Shown in pieces: positions 53,895 through 64,000 of a stretch of DNA of 64,000 nt. Origin of the DNA: Paraburkholderia phenazinium (lineage in GTDB: Bacteria > Pseudomonadota > Gammaproteobacteria > Burkholderiales > Burkholderiaceae); assembly GCF_900100735.1 (NCBI RefSeq), contig NZ_FNCJ01000003.1:496001-560000 (forward strand). The letters are read 5' to 3'. The translations under genes were made by a program, and so were the position numbers. Each line of letters opens with the position of its first letter. The first letter of the stretch is position 1. The notes under the pieces are model-generated. The model had not been told where the DNA came from, made no database searches, and saw only the letters and a program-made list of their open reading frames with translations.

Positions 53895-55541
53895 TCAGGC
53901 CGCGCCCTCCCGCGCCGACGGCAGCACGTGGTCGCGGAACATCTCGCGCAGCTTGAGCTTCTGCAGCTTGCCAGTGGCCGTATGCGGCAGTTCGTCGACG
54001 AACACCACATCGTCGGGGATCCACCATTTCGCCACCTTGCCCTCGTAGAAGGCAATCAGCTCCTCGCGCGTCACCTCGACGCCCTTGCGCTTGACGACCA
54101 CCAGCAACGGCCGCTCGGTCCACTTCGGATGCGAACATGCGATGCACGCCGCCTCCGCCACCGCCGGATGCGCGATGGCGACGTTCTCGATGTCGATCGA
54201 GCTGATCCATTCGCCACCGGACTTGATCACGTCCTTGCTGCGGTCGGTGATGTGCAGAAAGCTGTCGCGGTCGATGGTGGCCACGTCGCCGGTCGGAAAC
54301 CAGCCATCCACCAACGGCGAGTCGTCCTTGCGGAAATACTGGTCGATCACCCACGGCCCGCGCACATGCAGATCGCCGAACGCGACGCCGTCCCACGGCA
54401 ACTCGTCGCCGTCCGGGCCAACGATCTTCATGTCCACGCCGTAGATCACATGGCCCTGCTTCTCGCGCAGCTTGCGTTGCTCGTCGGGCGAGCGCTGGCT
54501 CTGCTCCCATGTGAGCTTCGACAAGGTGCCGAGCGGCGACATCTCCGTCATGCCCCAGGCATGAATCACTTCGACGCCATAGTCGTCCTGGAAGGTGCGC
54601 AGCATCGCCGGCGGGCAGGCCGAACCGCCGATCACCGTGCGATTGAGCGAAGAAAAGCGCACCCCGGCCTGCTTCATATACGCGAGCAAGCCGAGCCAGA
54701 CGGTCGGCACGCCGGCGGAATACGTGACGCGTTCCGCTTCCATCAATTCGTAGAGCGACTTGCCGTCGAGGTCCTTGCCGGGGAATACCAGCTTCGCCCC
54801 CGTCAACGGCGCGGCGTGCGGAATGCCCCATGCGTTGACGTGGAACATCGGCACCACCGGCAGCACCGAATCGCGTGCCGAGAGGCTCATGGCATCCGGC
54901 AGCGCGGCGCTCATCGCATGCAACACGGTCGAGCGATGCGAATACAGCGCGCCTTTCGGATTACCGGTCGTGCCCGAGGTATAGCAAAGATACGAGGCCG
55001 CGCGCTCGTCGATCAACGGCCATTCGTACTCGCCATTCTGCGGAGCGAGCAAGGTCTCGTAGCTGGTCACCGGCGTCTGCATCTCGGGCAGATGCGCGTC
55101 ATCGGTCAGCGCGATCCAGCCGCGCACCTTCGGACACTGCGGGGCCAGCGTATCGACCAGCGCGGCGAAGCTGATGTCGAACAGCACGTAGCTGTCGTCG
55201 GCATGATTGATGATGTAGGCAATCTGCTCGGGAAACAGGCGCGGGTTGATCGTGTGGCATACCGAGCCGAAACCGGTCGTGCCGTAGTACGCCTCCAGAT
55301 GCCGGTAGCCGCACCACGCCAGTGTGGCGACCCGCTCGCCGGGCTGCACGCCGAGCGCGATCAAGGCCTGGGCCAGTTGCTTGGCGCGCTTTTCGCAGTC
55401 GCGATACGTATAGCGATGCATATCGCCTTCGATGCGCCGCGAGACGATCTCCGTGTCGCCGAAATGCCGCGCGGCATGCGCCAGCAGCGAGGATACGGTG
55501 AGCGGCACGTCCATCATCTGGCCCAGCAACGGCGTCGTCAT
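53895..55541 (-). CDS. Fatty-acyl-CoA synthetase (AMP-forming ligase)
   Basis: 548 residues from ATG 55541 (GAGGAG about 10 nt upstream; a TTG two codons earlier is also possible). ANL-family motifs: [20 protein letters not shown] (P-loop, about 180-199), [34 protein letters not shown] and the C-terminal lysine in [11 protein letters not shown]. Activates fatty acids as acyl-CoA for the beta-oxidation genes that follow. Medium- or long-chain range is likely but unproven. The start faces selO divergently across 143 bp. Confidence 0.93.
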   Translation of the reverse strand: MTTPLLGQMMDVPLTVSSLLAHAARHFGDTEIVSRRIEGDMHRYTYRDCEKRAKQLAQALIALGVQPGERVATLAWCGYRHLEAYYGTTGFGSVCHTINPRLFPEQIAYIINHADDSYVLFDISFAALVDTLAPQCPKVRGWIALTDDAHLPEMQTPVTSYETLLAPQNGEYEWPLIDERAASYLCYTSGTTGNPKGALYSHRSTVLHAMSAALPDAMSLSARDSVLPVVPMFHVNAWGIPHAAPLTGAKLVFPGKDLDGKSLYELMEAERVTYSAGVPTVWLGLLAYMKQAGVRFSSLNRTVIGGSACPPAMLRTFQDDYGVEVIHAWGMTEMSPLGTLSKLTWEQSQRSPDEQRKLREKQGHVIYGVDMKIVGPDGDELPWDGVAFGDLHVRGPWVIDQYFRKDDSPLVDGWFPTGDVATIDRDSFLHITDRSKDVIKSGGEWISSIDIENVAIAHPAVAEAACIACSHPKWTERPLLVVVKRKGVEVTREELIAFYEGKVAKWWIPDDVVFVDELPHTATGKLQKLKLREMFRDHVLPSAREGAA

Positions 55542-55684
55542 AAGCAAAGCTCTCCTCGCGGTGTTTCCGTCATCTCTCTCAGCTCGGATGCCACGCGGGG
55601 TCTGGCTGGCGGCGCAGACTATCGGCCAGCCAGCAGCGCCGCGGGCGCCGACTTACAATATCGGTTAATCCAGAGGCGCTCAAT

Positions 55685-57241
<1,557 letters not shown>

Positions 57242-57291
57242 GGCCCGCGTTCGCGCCCCTAACTAAACCGACATCGAGACAGGAACCGACC

Positions 57292-57711
57292 ATGAACTCC
57301 GACGACACCAAGACCCCCGCGCATCCGGTGCAGAAAGACGACGCCGAATGGCGCAAGCAGCTCTCCGAGATGGAGTATCAGGTGACCCGCCATGCGGCCA
57401 CCGAGCGCCCGTTTACCGGCCGCTACCACGACCACTGGGACCGCGGCATCTATGACTGCGTCTGCTGCGGCACCCCGCTGTTCGAATCGGACACCAAGTT
57501 CGACGCCGGCTGCGGCTGGCCGAGCTACTTCAAGCCGATCAACGGCGAAGTGATCGCCGAGAAAACCGACCGCTCGCACGGCATGCTGCGCATCGAGGTG
57601 CAGTGCAAGAATTGCGGCGCGCATCTGGGTCATGTGTTCGAGGACGGTCCGGCGCCGACCGGGCTTCGGTACTGCATCAATTCGGCTGCGTTACAATTCG
57701 AGCCCAAGTAA
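57292..57711 (+). CDS. msrB: Peptide-methionine (R)-S-oxide reductase
   Basis: 139 residues from ATG 57292 (AGGA 8 nt upstream). Zinc-binding pairs CVCC and [35 protein letters not shown] with the catalytic Cys in [11 protein letters not shown]. Repairs oxidised methionine with thioredoxin. Fifty bp after selO, whose product is thought to act on redox proteins too. Normal length, cytoplasmic. Confidence 0.96.
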   Translation: MNSDDTKTPAHPVQKDDAEWRKQLSEMEYQVTRHAATERPFTGRYHDHWDRGIYDCVCCGTPLFESDTKFDAGCGWPSYFKPINGEVIAEKTDRSHGMLRIEVQCKNCGAHLGHVFEDGPAPTGLRYCINSAALQFEPK

Positions 57712-57815
57712 CGCAACGCGGGCAATATGGGTCCGGCGGCGTTGCTGGACGGCGCGCTGCCGTCCGTCACTCCGCGCCCATTTTTCCCTCATTCCTCGAC
57801 ATCCCCGCCCAGATA

Positions 57816-58349
57816 ATGAAATTCCTGTTCGATCTGTTCCCGATCATCCTGTTTTTCGTCGCGTTCAAGCTGTGGGGCATTTTCACGGCAACCGCCGTGG
57901 CGATCGTCGCGACGCTGGTGCAGATTGCCTGGGTGGCGTTCCGCCACCGCAAGGTGGACCCGATGCTGTGGGTGAGTCTCGGCGTCGTCACGGTGTTCGG
58001 CGGCGCCACGCTCGTGCTGCACAACGACACCTTCATCAAGTGGAAGCCCACCGTGCTGTACTGGGCCTTCTCGGTGGCGCTGATCGTCTCGCAACTGGCG
58101 TTCAACAAGAACCTGATCGAAGCGATGATGGGCAAGCAGATCACCCTGCCGCATCGCATCTGGAGCCAGCTCAGCGTGATCTGGGCCGTGTTCTTCGTGC
58201 TACTCGGCATCCTGAACCTGTTTGTTGCGTATCACTTCTCGACCGACGCCTGGGTCAACTTCAAGCTGTTCGGCGCGACCGGGTGTCTCGTGGTGTTCAT
58301 TGTCGGCCAGAGCCTGTGGCTGTCGAAGTATATGAAGGAAGAAGAGTGA
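57816..58349 (+). CDS. yciB: Inner-membrane-spanning protein YciB (septation protein A)
   Basis: 177 residues with five helices. Family start [20 protein letters not shown], then [40 protein letters not shown] and [20 protein letters not shown]. YciB helps cell-envelope synthesis and septation in enterobacteria. Its stop is followed after one base by the ATG of the bolA-like gene, so they are cotranscribed. Confidence 0.95.
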   Translation: MKFLFDLFPIILFFVAFKLWGIFTATAVAIVATLVQIAWVAFRHRKVDPMLWVSLGVVTVFGGATLVLHNDTFIKWKPTVLYWAFSVALIVSQLAFNKNLIEAMMGKQITLPHRIWSQLSVIWAVFFVLLGILNLFVAYHFSTDAWVNFKLFGATGCLVVFIVGQSLWLSKYMKEEE

Positions 58350-58350
58350 C

Positions 58351-58665
58351 ATGAGCGACAACCCGTTCCTGCACGCCACCACGGCCGAGCGCGCGACGCT
58401 CATCGAAGCCCGCCTCAGCGCCGCGCTCGCGCCCATTGCCTCGATCAGCGTGCGCGACGACAGCGCGCAACATGCGGGGCATGCCGGCGCCGAAGCCGGT
58501 GGCCATTTCAGTGTCACTATTGTGGCAGCCGCTTTTGCCGGTAAGGCCCGCGTGGCGCGGCACCGCTTGGTGTATGATGCGCTGGCCGATGCCATGCAGC
58601 GCGGCATTCACGCCCTCGCAATCACGGCGTACACGCCCGAAGAATTCGATTTGCTGTCCCGTTAG
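58351..58665 (+). CDS. BolA-family protein
   Basis: 104 residues. BolA signature: IEARLSAALAPIASISVRDD, HFSVTIVAAAFAGKARVARH, RLVYDALADAMQRGIHALAI. The conserved His in VARHRLVYDAL is the ligand shared with monothiol glutaredoxins when an Fe-S cluster is carried; a second His lies in GGHFSV. Works in Fe-S or morphology control. One base after yciB, 10 bp before the PPIase gene. Confidence 0.94.
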   Translation: MSDNPFLHATTAERATLIEARLSAALAPIASISVRDDSAQHAGHAGAEAGGHFSVTIVAAAFAGKARVARHRLVYDALADAMQRGIHALAITAYTPEEFDLLSR

Positions 58666-58675
58666 GAAACTTCCG

Positions 58676-59455
58676 ATGACCTTGAACAAAACCCGCCTCT
58701 GGGTATTGCTGGCCGCTTTTGCGGCTGCGCCTGCGTTTGCACAGAATATCGCCGTCGTGAACGGCACGCCGATCCCGAAGGCACGCGTCGATGCACTCGT
58801 CGACCAACTCGTCCATCAGGGTCAGCAGGATTCGCCGCAGTTGCAGGCGGCCGTGCGCGAAGAACTGATCAACCGCGAAATCCTCTCGCAGGAAGCGGCT
58901 CGCCGCGGCATCCCGACGCGTCCGGACGTCAAGGCGCAAATCGCCGTGGCTCAGCAGACCGTCGTGCTGCGCGCGCTGATCGAAGACTATCTGAAGAACA
59001 ACCAGCCGACCGACGCCGAGATCAAGGCACGCTATGACTCGCTCGTGAAGGACGCTGGCGGCAAGGAATATCACCTGCACCACATCCTCGTCGACAACGA
59101 GCAGCAGGCCCAGGACCTGATCGCCAAGATCAAGGCTGGCGCGAGCTTCGAAGATCTCGCCAAGCAGTACTCGAAGGACCCGGGATCGGGCAAGAACGGT
59201 GGCGACCTCGACTGGTCGGATCCGAAGGCCTACGTGCCTGAGTTCGCCGCAGCCGCCGAGAAGCTGCAGAAAGGCCAGATGACCGACACGCCGGTGCACA
59301 CGCAATTCGGCTGGCACATCATCCGTCTCGACGATACGCGCGACATCACGCCGCCGCCGCTCGAGCAGGTGCGTCCGCAGATCGTCCAGCAGATCCAGCA
59401 GGAAAAGCTGCAGGCGTTCGAAGAAGGTTTGCGTAAGAACGCGAAGATTCAGTAA
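58676..59455 (+). CDS. Periplasmic parvulin-type peptidyl-prolyl isomerase
   Basis: 259 residues from ATG 58676 (AGGAAA 8 nt upstream). Signal peptide LWVLLAAFAAAPAFAQ, SurA-like N-domain (LINREILSQEAARRGIPTRP), then one parvulin domain (about 130-225): YHLHHILVDNEQQAQDLIAK, FEDLAKQYSKDPGSGKNGGD, LDWSDPKAYVPEFAAAAEKL, TPVHTQFGWHIIRLDDTRDI. The basic-charged tail ends IQQEKLQAFEEGL. Folding helper for exported proteins, PrsA/PpiC type. Ends the plus-strand run; a strong terminator follows. Confidence 0.93.
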   Translation: MTLNKTRLWVLLAAFAAAPAFAQNIAVVNGTPIPKARVDALVDQLVHQGQQDSPQLQAAVREELINREILSQEAARRGIPTRPDVKAQIAVAQQTVVLRALIEDYLKNNQPTDAEIKARYDSLVKDAGGKEYHLHHILVDNEQQAQDLIAKIKAGASFEDLAKQYSKDPGSGKNGGDLDWSDPKAYVPEFAAAAEKLQKGQMTDTPVHTQFGWHIIRLDDTRDITPPPLEQVRPQIVQQIQQEKLQAFEEGLRKNAKIQ

Positions 59456-59516
59456 GCAGAGTTAGACGCTGGGGATACTTCCAGCGTCTGCTTCGATGTT
59501 CTGACTGCGGCACCAG

Positions 59517-59550
59517 AAAAATAGCGTACCAATGGGTACGCTATTTTTTT
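59517..59550. terminator. Rho-independent terminator after the PPIase gene
   Basis: Perfect 14-bp stem AAAAATAGCGTACC 59517-59530 against GGTACGCTATTTTT 59535-59548, loop of 4, T-run to 59550. Just before it (59465-59481) is a second hairpin AGACGCTGG/CCAGCGTCT without T-run. Confidence 0.94.
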
Positions 59551-59623
59551 GAAGTGCTTATGCGATTGATTTCGAACGAAAAAATTTCGCTATGCTGAGG
59601 GGCAGCAATCGCCCTGTGCAGTT

Positions 59624-59660
59624 AAACAACAAAGCCGCCCTCGGGCGGCTTTGTTGTTTT
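59624..59660. terminator. Rho-independent terminator between the PPIase gene and purL
   Basis: 16-bp stem, AAACAACAAAGCCGCC 59624-59639 against GGCGGCTTTGTTGTTT 59644-59659, loop CTCG. It has T-runs in both directions and ends 19 bp after the purL stop, so it serves purL on the minus strand. Confidence 0.93.
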
Positions 59661-59678
59661 CGGCAACCTGGTGCGCAG

Positions 59679-62600
59679 TTACCCCAACCAGCGTCGCGCA
59701 TTCTGGAACACGCGCAGCCACGGGCTACCGTCGTTCGCATTCCACCCTTCCGGATGCCAGCTCATCTGCACCGTGCGATGCACACGCTCGGTATGCGGCA
59801 TCAACACGGTGAAGCGGCCATCCGGCGTCGTCACCGAGGTAATGCCGTCCGGCGAGCCGTTCGGGTTGAACGGATATTGCTCGGTAGCCTGACCGCGGTG
59901 GTCGACAAAGCGCATCGCAACCGCCACCTTCGACGCATCGCCTTGCTGCGAGAAGTCCGCAAAACCTTCGCCGTGCGCCACGGCCACCGGAATGCGCGAG
60001 CCTTCCATGCCGCTGAAGAACAGCGACGGCGACTGCTGCACTTCGACCAGCGAGAAGCGAGCCTCAAACTTCTCCGACTTGTTGCGGGTGAACTTCGGCC
60101 ATGCCTCGGCGCCCGGGATCATCGATGCAAGGCTGCTCATCATCTGGCAACCGTTGCAGATGCCCAGCGCGAACGTGTCCTTGCGAGCAAAGAAGGCGGC
60201 GAACATATCGGCCAGTTCTGCGTTGAAGCGGATCGTCTTCGCCCAGCCCTCGCCTGCACCCAATACATCGCCATACGAGAAGCCGCCGCAAGCCACTGCA
60301 CCGGCAAAATCGGCCAGCGTTGCACGACCGGCCAACAGGTCGCTCATATGCACGTCGTAAGCATCGAAACCGGCGCGGTCGAATGCATACGCGGTTTCGA
60401 GGTGCGAGTTGACACCCTGCTCACGCAGGATCGCCACGCGCGGACGAGCGCCCTTGCCAACGAACGGCGCGGCCACGTCTTGCGCCGGATCGAAGCTCAG
60501 CTTTGGCGTGATGCCAGGATCGGCTGCGTCGAGCAGCGTGTCGTACTCGGCATCGGCACAAGCCGGGTTGTCGCGCAGACGCGAGATGCGCCAGCTCACT
60601 TCGCTCCACGCACGATGCAGCTCGGTACGCGGCGCTTCATAGATCTTCTTCGCGTCACGATAGATTTCGATGGTGCCGCGCTCGTTGAGCTTGCCGACCA
60701 CGTGCGAGCACGCCGACAGGCCATGCTCGCGCAAGGCGGCCAGCACCGCATCGCGATCCTGCGCACGCACCTGGATCACCGCGCCCAGCTCTTCGTTGAA
60801 GAGCGCGCGGATCGTGCGGTCTTCGCGGCGGCCGCTGGTCTGCTTGGCCCAGTCTTTGGCGTCGCCGTAGTCGAATTCGTGATTCGGATCGAGCGTCAGC
60901 ATGTCGACGTTCAGCGACACGCCCACGTGACCCGCAAACGCCATTTCGCAGACCGTCGCCCACAGGCCGCCGTCCGAGCGGTCGTGGTAAGCGAGCAGCT
61001 TGCCGTCGCTGTTCAGCGCCTGGATGGCGGCAAAGAAGCGCTTCAGGTCTTCGGCGTCGTCGACGTCCGGCGTCGTGTCGCCCACCTGCTGCGTGACTTG
61101 CGCGAGGATACTGCCGCCGAGGCGATGCTTGCCGCGGCCCAGGTCGATCGCGATCAGCACCGAGTCGCCCGCTTCGTCGGCACGGCGCAGTTGCGGCGTC
61201 AGATGACCGCGGACGTCTTCGACCGGCGCGAACGCCGAGATGATCAGCGAGACCGGCGCAACCACTTCCTTCGCCACGCCCTGGTGTTCCCACTTGGTGC
61301 GCATCGACAGCGAGTCTTTGCCCACCGGAATGCTGATGCCGAGCGCCGGGCACAGTTCCATGCCGATCGCCTTGACCGTGTCGAACAGCGCCGCGTCTTC
61401 ACCCGGGGCGCCGCAAGCGGCCATCCAGTTGGCGGACAACTTCAGCTTGTCGAGCGACGCAATCGGCGCCGCGGCGATGTTGGTGACGGCCTCGCCGACC
61501 GCCATGCGGCCCGACGCCGGCGGGTTGATCACGGCGAGCGGCGTGCGCTCGGCCATGGTCATCGCTTCGCCGCGATAGCCCGCGTAGTCCATCGTGGTGA
61601 TCGCCACGTCGGCCACCGGCACTTGCCACGGGCCGACCATCTGGTCGCGCGCGGTCGTGCCGCCCACCGAGCGGTCGCCAATCGTAATCAGGAACGACTT
61701 GCTCGCCACCGTCGGATGACGCAGCACGCTCACCGCCACTTCCGACAGGTTGATGCCGGTGACGTCGACCGGCAGCAGCGTGGTCTGAACGTGCTTGACG
61801 TCGCGATGCATGCGCGGCGCCTTGCCGAGCAGCACTTCCATCGGCATGTCGACCGGCTGATGGGCGTTGTCGTCTTTCTGTTCGGTGTCGATCAGCTTCA
61901 ACTGGCGTTCGTTGGTCGCCGTGCCGATCACCGCGAACGGGCAGCGCTCGCGCTCGCAGATGGCCTGGAATTCGGCCAGGTCAGCCGGGGCAATCGCCAG
62001 CACGTAGCGCTCTTGCGCTTCGTTCGACCAGATTTCGCGCGGCGACAGACCGCTTTCTTCAAGCTGGATCTTGCGCAGTTCGAAAATCGCGCCCTTGCTG
62101 GCGCCGTCCACCACTTCCGGGAACGCGTTCGACAGACCGCCCGCGCCGACGTCGTGAATGCTCAGGATCGGATTCTTCTCGCCAAGCTGCCAGCAGGCAT
62201 TGATGACTTCCTGCGCGCGCCGCTCGATTTCCGGGTTGCCGCGCTGCACCGAGTCGAAGTCGAGTGCAGCGGTATTGGTGCCGGTGGCCATCGAGCTGGC
62301 GGCGCCGCCGCCCATGCCGATGCGCATACCCGGGCCGCCGATCTGGATCAGGAGCGAGCCTTCCGGCAGGTCGTGCTTGTGGGTGTGCTGATCGGAGATG
62401 TTGCCGATGCCGCCCGCGATCATGATCGGCTTGTGATAGCCGCGCACGGTGCCCGCGACGTTCTGCTCGTAGGTGCGGAAATAGCCGCCCAGGTTCGGCC
62501 GGCCGAATTCGTTGTTGAACGCGGCGCCGCCAAGCGGACCGTCGATCATGATTTCCAGCGGCGAAGCGATGCGGTCCGGGCGGCCATAGACTTCCTGTGC

Positions 62601-63755
62601 ATCGGCCGGGTTGCGGTGGCCGACTGGCTGCACGGCGTCACGGGCGTTTTCCCATGCTTCGCGCGCGTCCGGCAAGTCGAGGTTCGATACCGTGAAGCCC
62701 GTCAGACCTGCCTTAGGACGTGCACCGCGGCCGGTTGCGCCTTCGTCGCGGATTTCACCGCCCGCGCCGGTTGCGGCGCCCGGGAACGGCGAGATAGCGG
62801 TCGGGTGGTTGTGCGTCTCCACCTTCATCAGCGTGTGCGTCAGCTCGGTGTGGCGGCCGTAGTGCTCAGCGAGCTCGCCACCGGTCTGGCCCGGCTTGCG
62901 CGGGAACCAGCGCTCGGCGATGCCGCCCGCCATGATCGCCGAGTTGTCCGAGTACGCAACGATGGTGCCTTGCGGATTGAGCTTCTCGGTGTTGCGGATC
63001 ATGTTAAACAGCGAGATGTCCTGCTTCTCGCCGTCGATGGTCCATTCCGCGTTGAAAATCTTGTGGCGGCAGTGCTCGCTGTTGGCCTGCGCGAACATCA
63101 TCAGCTCGACGTCGGTCGGGTTGCGGCCGAGTTTCGTGAAGGCGTCGACCAGGTAGTCGATCTCGTCGTCGGCGAGCGCGAGGCCCAGTTCCGTATTGGC
63201 GGTTTCCAGCGCGCCACGGCCGTGGCTCAGCACGTCCACGGTTTGCAGCGGCTTGGCCGGCAGTTCGTCGAACAGGTGCATGGCGTGCTCGCGCGACGGC
63301 GTCACGCTTTCGGTCATGCGGTCGTGCAAGGCGGCGATCACCGCTTCGCGGGCTTCGTCGGACAGGGCTTTCTTGCCGCCCAAGAGGCCGCTCTTGAGCG
63401 TCACCGTATATTCGACGCCGCGCTCGATGCGGCGCAGCTGCGTGAGACCGCAGTGGTGCGCGATGTCCGTCGCCTTGCTGGCCCACGGCGACACCGTGCC
63501 AAAGCGCGGCACCACGAGGAAGGTCTCGCTCGCGCCGCGCTCCTTGGCGTCGACGAACGGATCGCCGTAGTGCATCAGCGCCTCGATCTTCGCGCTGTCT
63601 TCAGCCGTAAGCGGCGTCTGTGCGTTGACGAAGTGCAGATACTGACCGCGCACGCCGGTGATATTGGCGTCGATGCGCGTGAGCGTCTCGAGCAGGCGGG
63701 TTTGACGGAAATCGGAGAGGGCCGAAGCGCCGGGGAAACACGAGAAGTGGGCCAT
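59679..63755 (-). CDS. purL: Phosphoribosylformylglycinamidine synthase (large type)
   Basis: 1358 residues, the full fused form of proteobacteria. Turns FGAR into FGAM with ATP and glutamine, purine step 4. N-terminal PurS-like part (about 1-150), two AIRS-type halves with [58 protein letters not shown] and [14 protein letters not shown], then the glutaminase domain: FGLCNGCQ-like as [12 protein letters not shown] with catalytic Cys, and the His/Glu pair in [10 protein letters not shown] and HPEGWN. Alone on the minus strand, convergent with the PPIase gene. A short high-GC leader precedes it. Confidence 0.97.
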   Translation of the reverse strand: MAHFSCFPGASALSDFRQTRLLETLTRIDANITGVRGQYLHFVNAQTPLTAEDSAKIEALMHYGDPFVDAKERGASETFLVVPRFGTVSPWASKATDIAHHCGLTQLRRIERGVEYTVTLKSGLLGGKKALSDEAREAVIAALHDRMTESVTPSREHAMHLFDELPAKPLQTVDVLSHGRGALETANTELGLALADDEIDYLVDAFTKLGRNPTDVELMMFAQANSEHCRHKIFNAEWTIDGEKQDISLFNMIRNTEKLNPQGTIVAYSDNSAIMAGGIAERWFPRKPGQTGGELAEHYGRHTELTHTLMKVETHNHPTAISPFPGAATGAGGEIRDEGATGRGARPKAGLTGFTVSNLDLPDAREAWENARDAVQPVGHRNPADAQEVYGRPDRIASPLEIMIDGPLGGAAFNNEFGRPNLGGYFRTYEQNVAGTVRGYHKPIMIAGGIGNISDQHTHKHDLPEGSLLIQIGGPGMRIGMGGGAASSMATGTNTAALDFDSVQRGNPEIERRAQEVINACWQLGEKNPILSIHDVGAGGLSNAFPEVVDGASKGAIFELRKIQLEESGLSPREIWSNEAQERYVLAIAPADLAEFQAICERERCPFAVIGTATNERQLKLIDTEQKDDNAHQPVDMPMEVLLGKAPRMHRDVKHVQTTLLPVDVTGINLSEVAVSVLRHPTVASKSFLITIGDRSVGGTTARDQMVGPWQVPVADVAITTMDYAGYRGEAMTMAERTPLAVINPPASGRMAVGEAVTNIAAAPIASLDKLKLSANWMAACGAPGEDAALFDTVKAIGMELCPALGISIPVGKDSLSMRTKWEHQGVAKEVVAPVSLIISAFAPVEDVRGHLTPQLRRADEAGDSVLIAIDLGRGKHRLGGSILAQVTQQVGDTTPDVDDAEDLKRFFAAIQALNSDGKLLAYHDRSDGGLWATVCEMAFAGHVGVSLNVDMLTLDPNHEFDYGDAKDWAKQTSGRREDRTIRALFNEELGAVIQVRAQDRDAVLAALREHGLSACSHVVGKLNERGTIEIYRDAKKIYEAPRTELHRAWSEVSWRISRLRDNPACADAEYDTLLDAADPGITPKLSFDPAQDVAAPFVGKGARPRVAILREQGVNSHLETAYAFDRAGFDAYDVHMSDLLAGRATLADFAGAVACGGFSYGDVLGAGEGWAKTIRFNAELADMFAAFFARKDTFALGICNGCQMMSSLASMIPGAEAWPKFTRNKSEKFEARFSLVEVQQSPSLFFSGMEGSRIPVAVAHGEGFADFSQQGDASKVAVAMRFVDHRGQATEQYPFNPNGSPDGITSVTTPDGRFTVLMPHTERVHRTVQMSWHPEGWNANDGSPWLRVFQNARRWLG

Positions 63756-64000
63756 GGACTTGACGTTGCGTCTATGAGTCGCGCGTGCAGGCGACGTGAG
63801 GCGAAAGGGAAGTCCGAGATTATACCCCGTCGGAGGCCCGCCAGCGCCTGTGCCGGTGCGGTTTTACCGTTGCGCGCGGCGCCTCGCCGGTCGATATCGG
63901 GATTGGGTGCGGCTTGGCGGGCAAACCGGTTTGACTGCTATCATTCGGCCTTTCACCAGATCGGCGCAGCAACCCTTCGCATGCGCCGCATGCCACGCAC
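63756..64000. other. Region upstream of purL to window end
   Basis: 245 bp without a complete gene. Likely holds the purL promoter on the minus strand and possibly one for a plus-strand gene that starts beyond the edge (TATCAT near 63938-63943 could be its -10), but neither is firm. Confidence 0.35.

Overview
The window is high-GC DNA with the codon bias and gene content of a beta-proteobacterium of the Burkholderiaceae. Paraburkholderia is the best guess, because a cepacian-type exopolysaccharide cluster sits beside gene sets common in that group (ygfZ | mltG-tmk-holB-tatD, a BPSS1780-family membrane protein, SYLF lipoproteins, the selO-msrB-yciB-bolA-PPIase run). This is inferred from protein families only; no database search was possible. 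I saw no rRNA, tRNA, CRISPR array or intact insertion sequence.

Region 1 (1-22.3 kb) is an exopolysaccharide locus. A minus-strand operon reads bceB (priming phosphoglycosyltransferase), bceC (UDP-glucose dehydrogenase), bceD (low-molecular-weight tyrosine phosphatase), bceE (outer-membrane export lipoprotein), bceF (tyrosine autokinase/chain-length regulator), bceG and bceH (glycosyltransferases), bceI (polymerase-like membrane protein), bceJ and bceK (glycosyltransferases). bceA (GDP-mannose synthesis) diverges from it across an AT-rich 560-bp region that contains a perfect 12-bp inverted repeat. At the far end lie gmd (GDP-mannose 4,6-dehydratase), an acyltransferase-3 gene overlapping an SGNH esterase gene, and a secreted protein cut by the window edge. 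Beside bceA is a gene whose N-terminus is a transposase DNA-binding domain with no transposase catalytic domain after it. It is a candidate domesticated regulator.

Region 2 (22.8-31 kb) holds small envelope or stress genes (YciI-like, PsiF, a membrane protein, a SYLF lipoprotein), a glycosyltransferase, an AAA ATPase overlapping otsA (trehalose-6-phosphate synthase), a Rap1a-like secreted protein and an exported ankyrin protein.

Region 3 (31-41.1 kb) is core housekeeping: mltG-tmk-holB-GNAT-tatD on the minus strand, ygfZ and an NRDE/TANGO2 gene on the plus strand, then a minus-strand run of hydrolase, SDR, MDR, thioesterase and Dabb genes.

Region 4 (41.1-43.6 kb) is a small accessory pocket with less GC-rich base use. 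It has a frameshifted, probably GNAT-like pseudogene, an unknown 115-aa ORF, an intact GNAT gene and an epimerase remnant with an internal deletion.

Region 5 (43.6-49.5 kb) holds a PadR regulator translationally coupled to a HAAS-domain membrane protein, with two copies of a likely operator upstream; a divergent LysR/oxidoreductase pair; and two lipoproteins.

Region 6 (49.6-64 kb) holds a fatty-acid beta-oxidation set (acyl-CoA ligase, bifunctional hydratase/dehydrogenase, thiolase) with a nicotinamidase inside it; the selO-msrB-yciB-bolA-PPIase run; two strong terminators; and purL.
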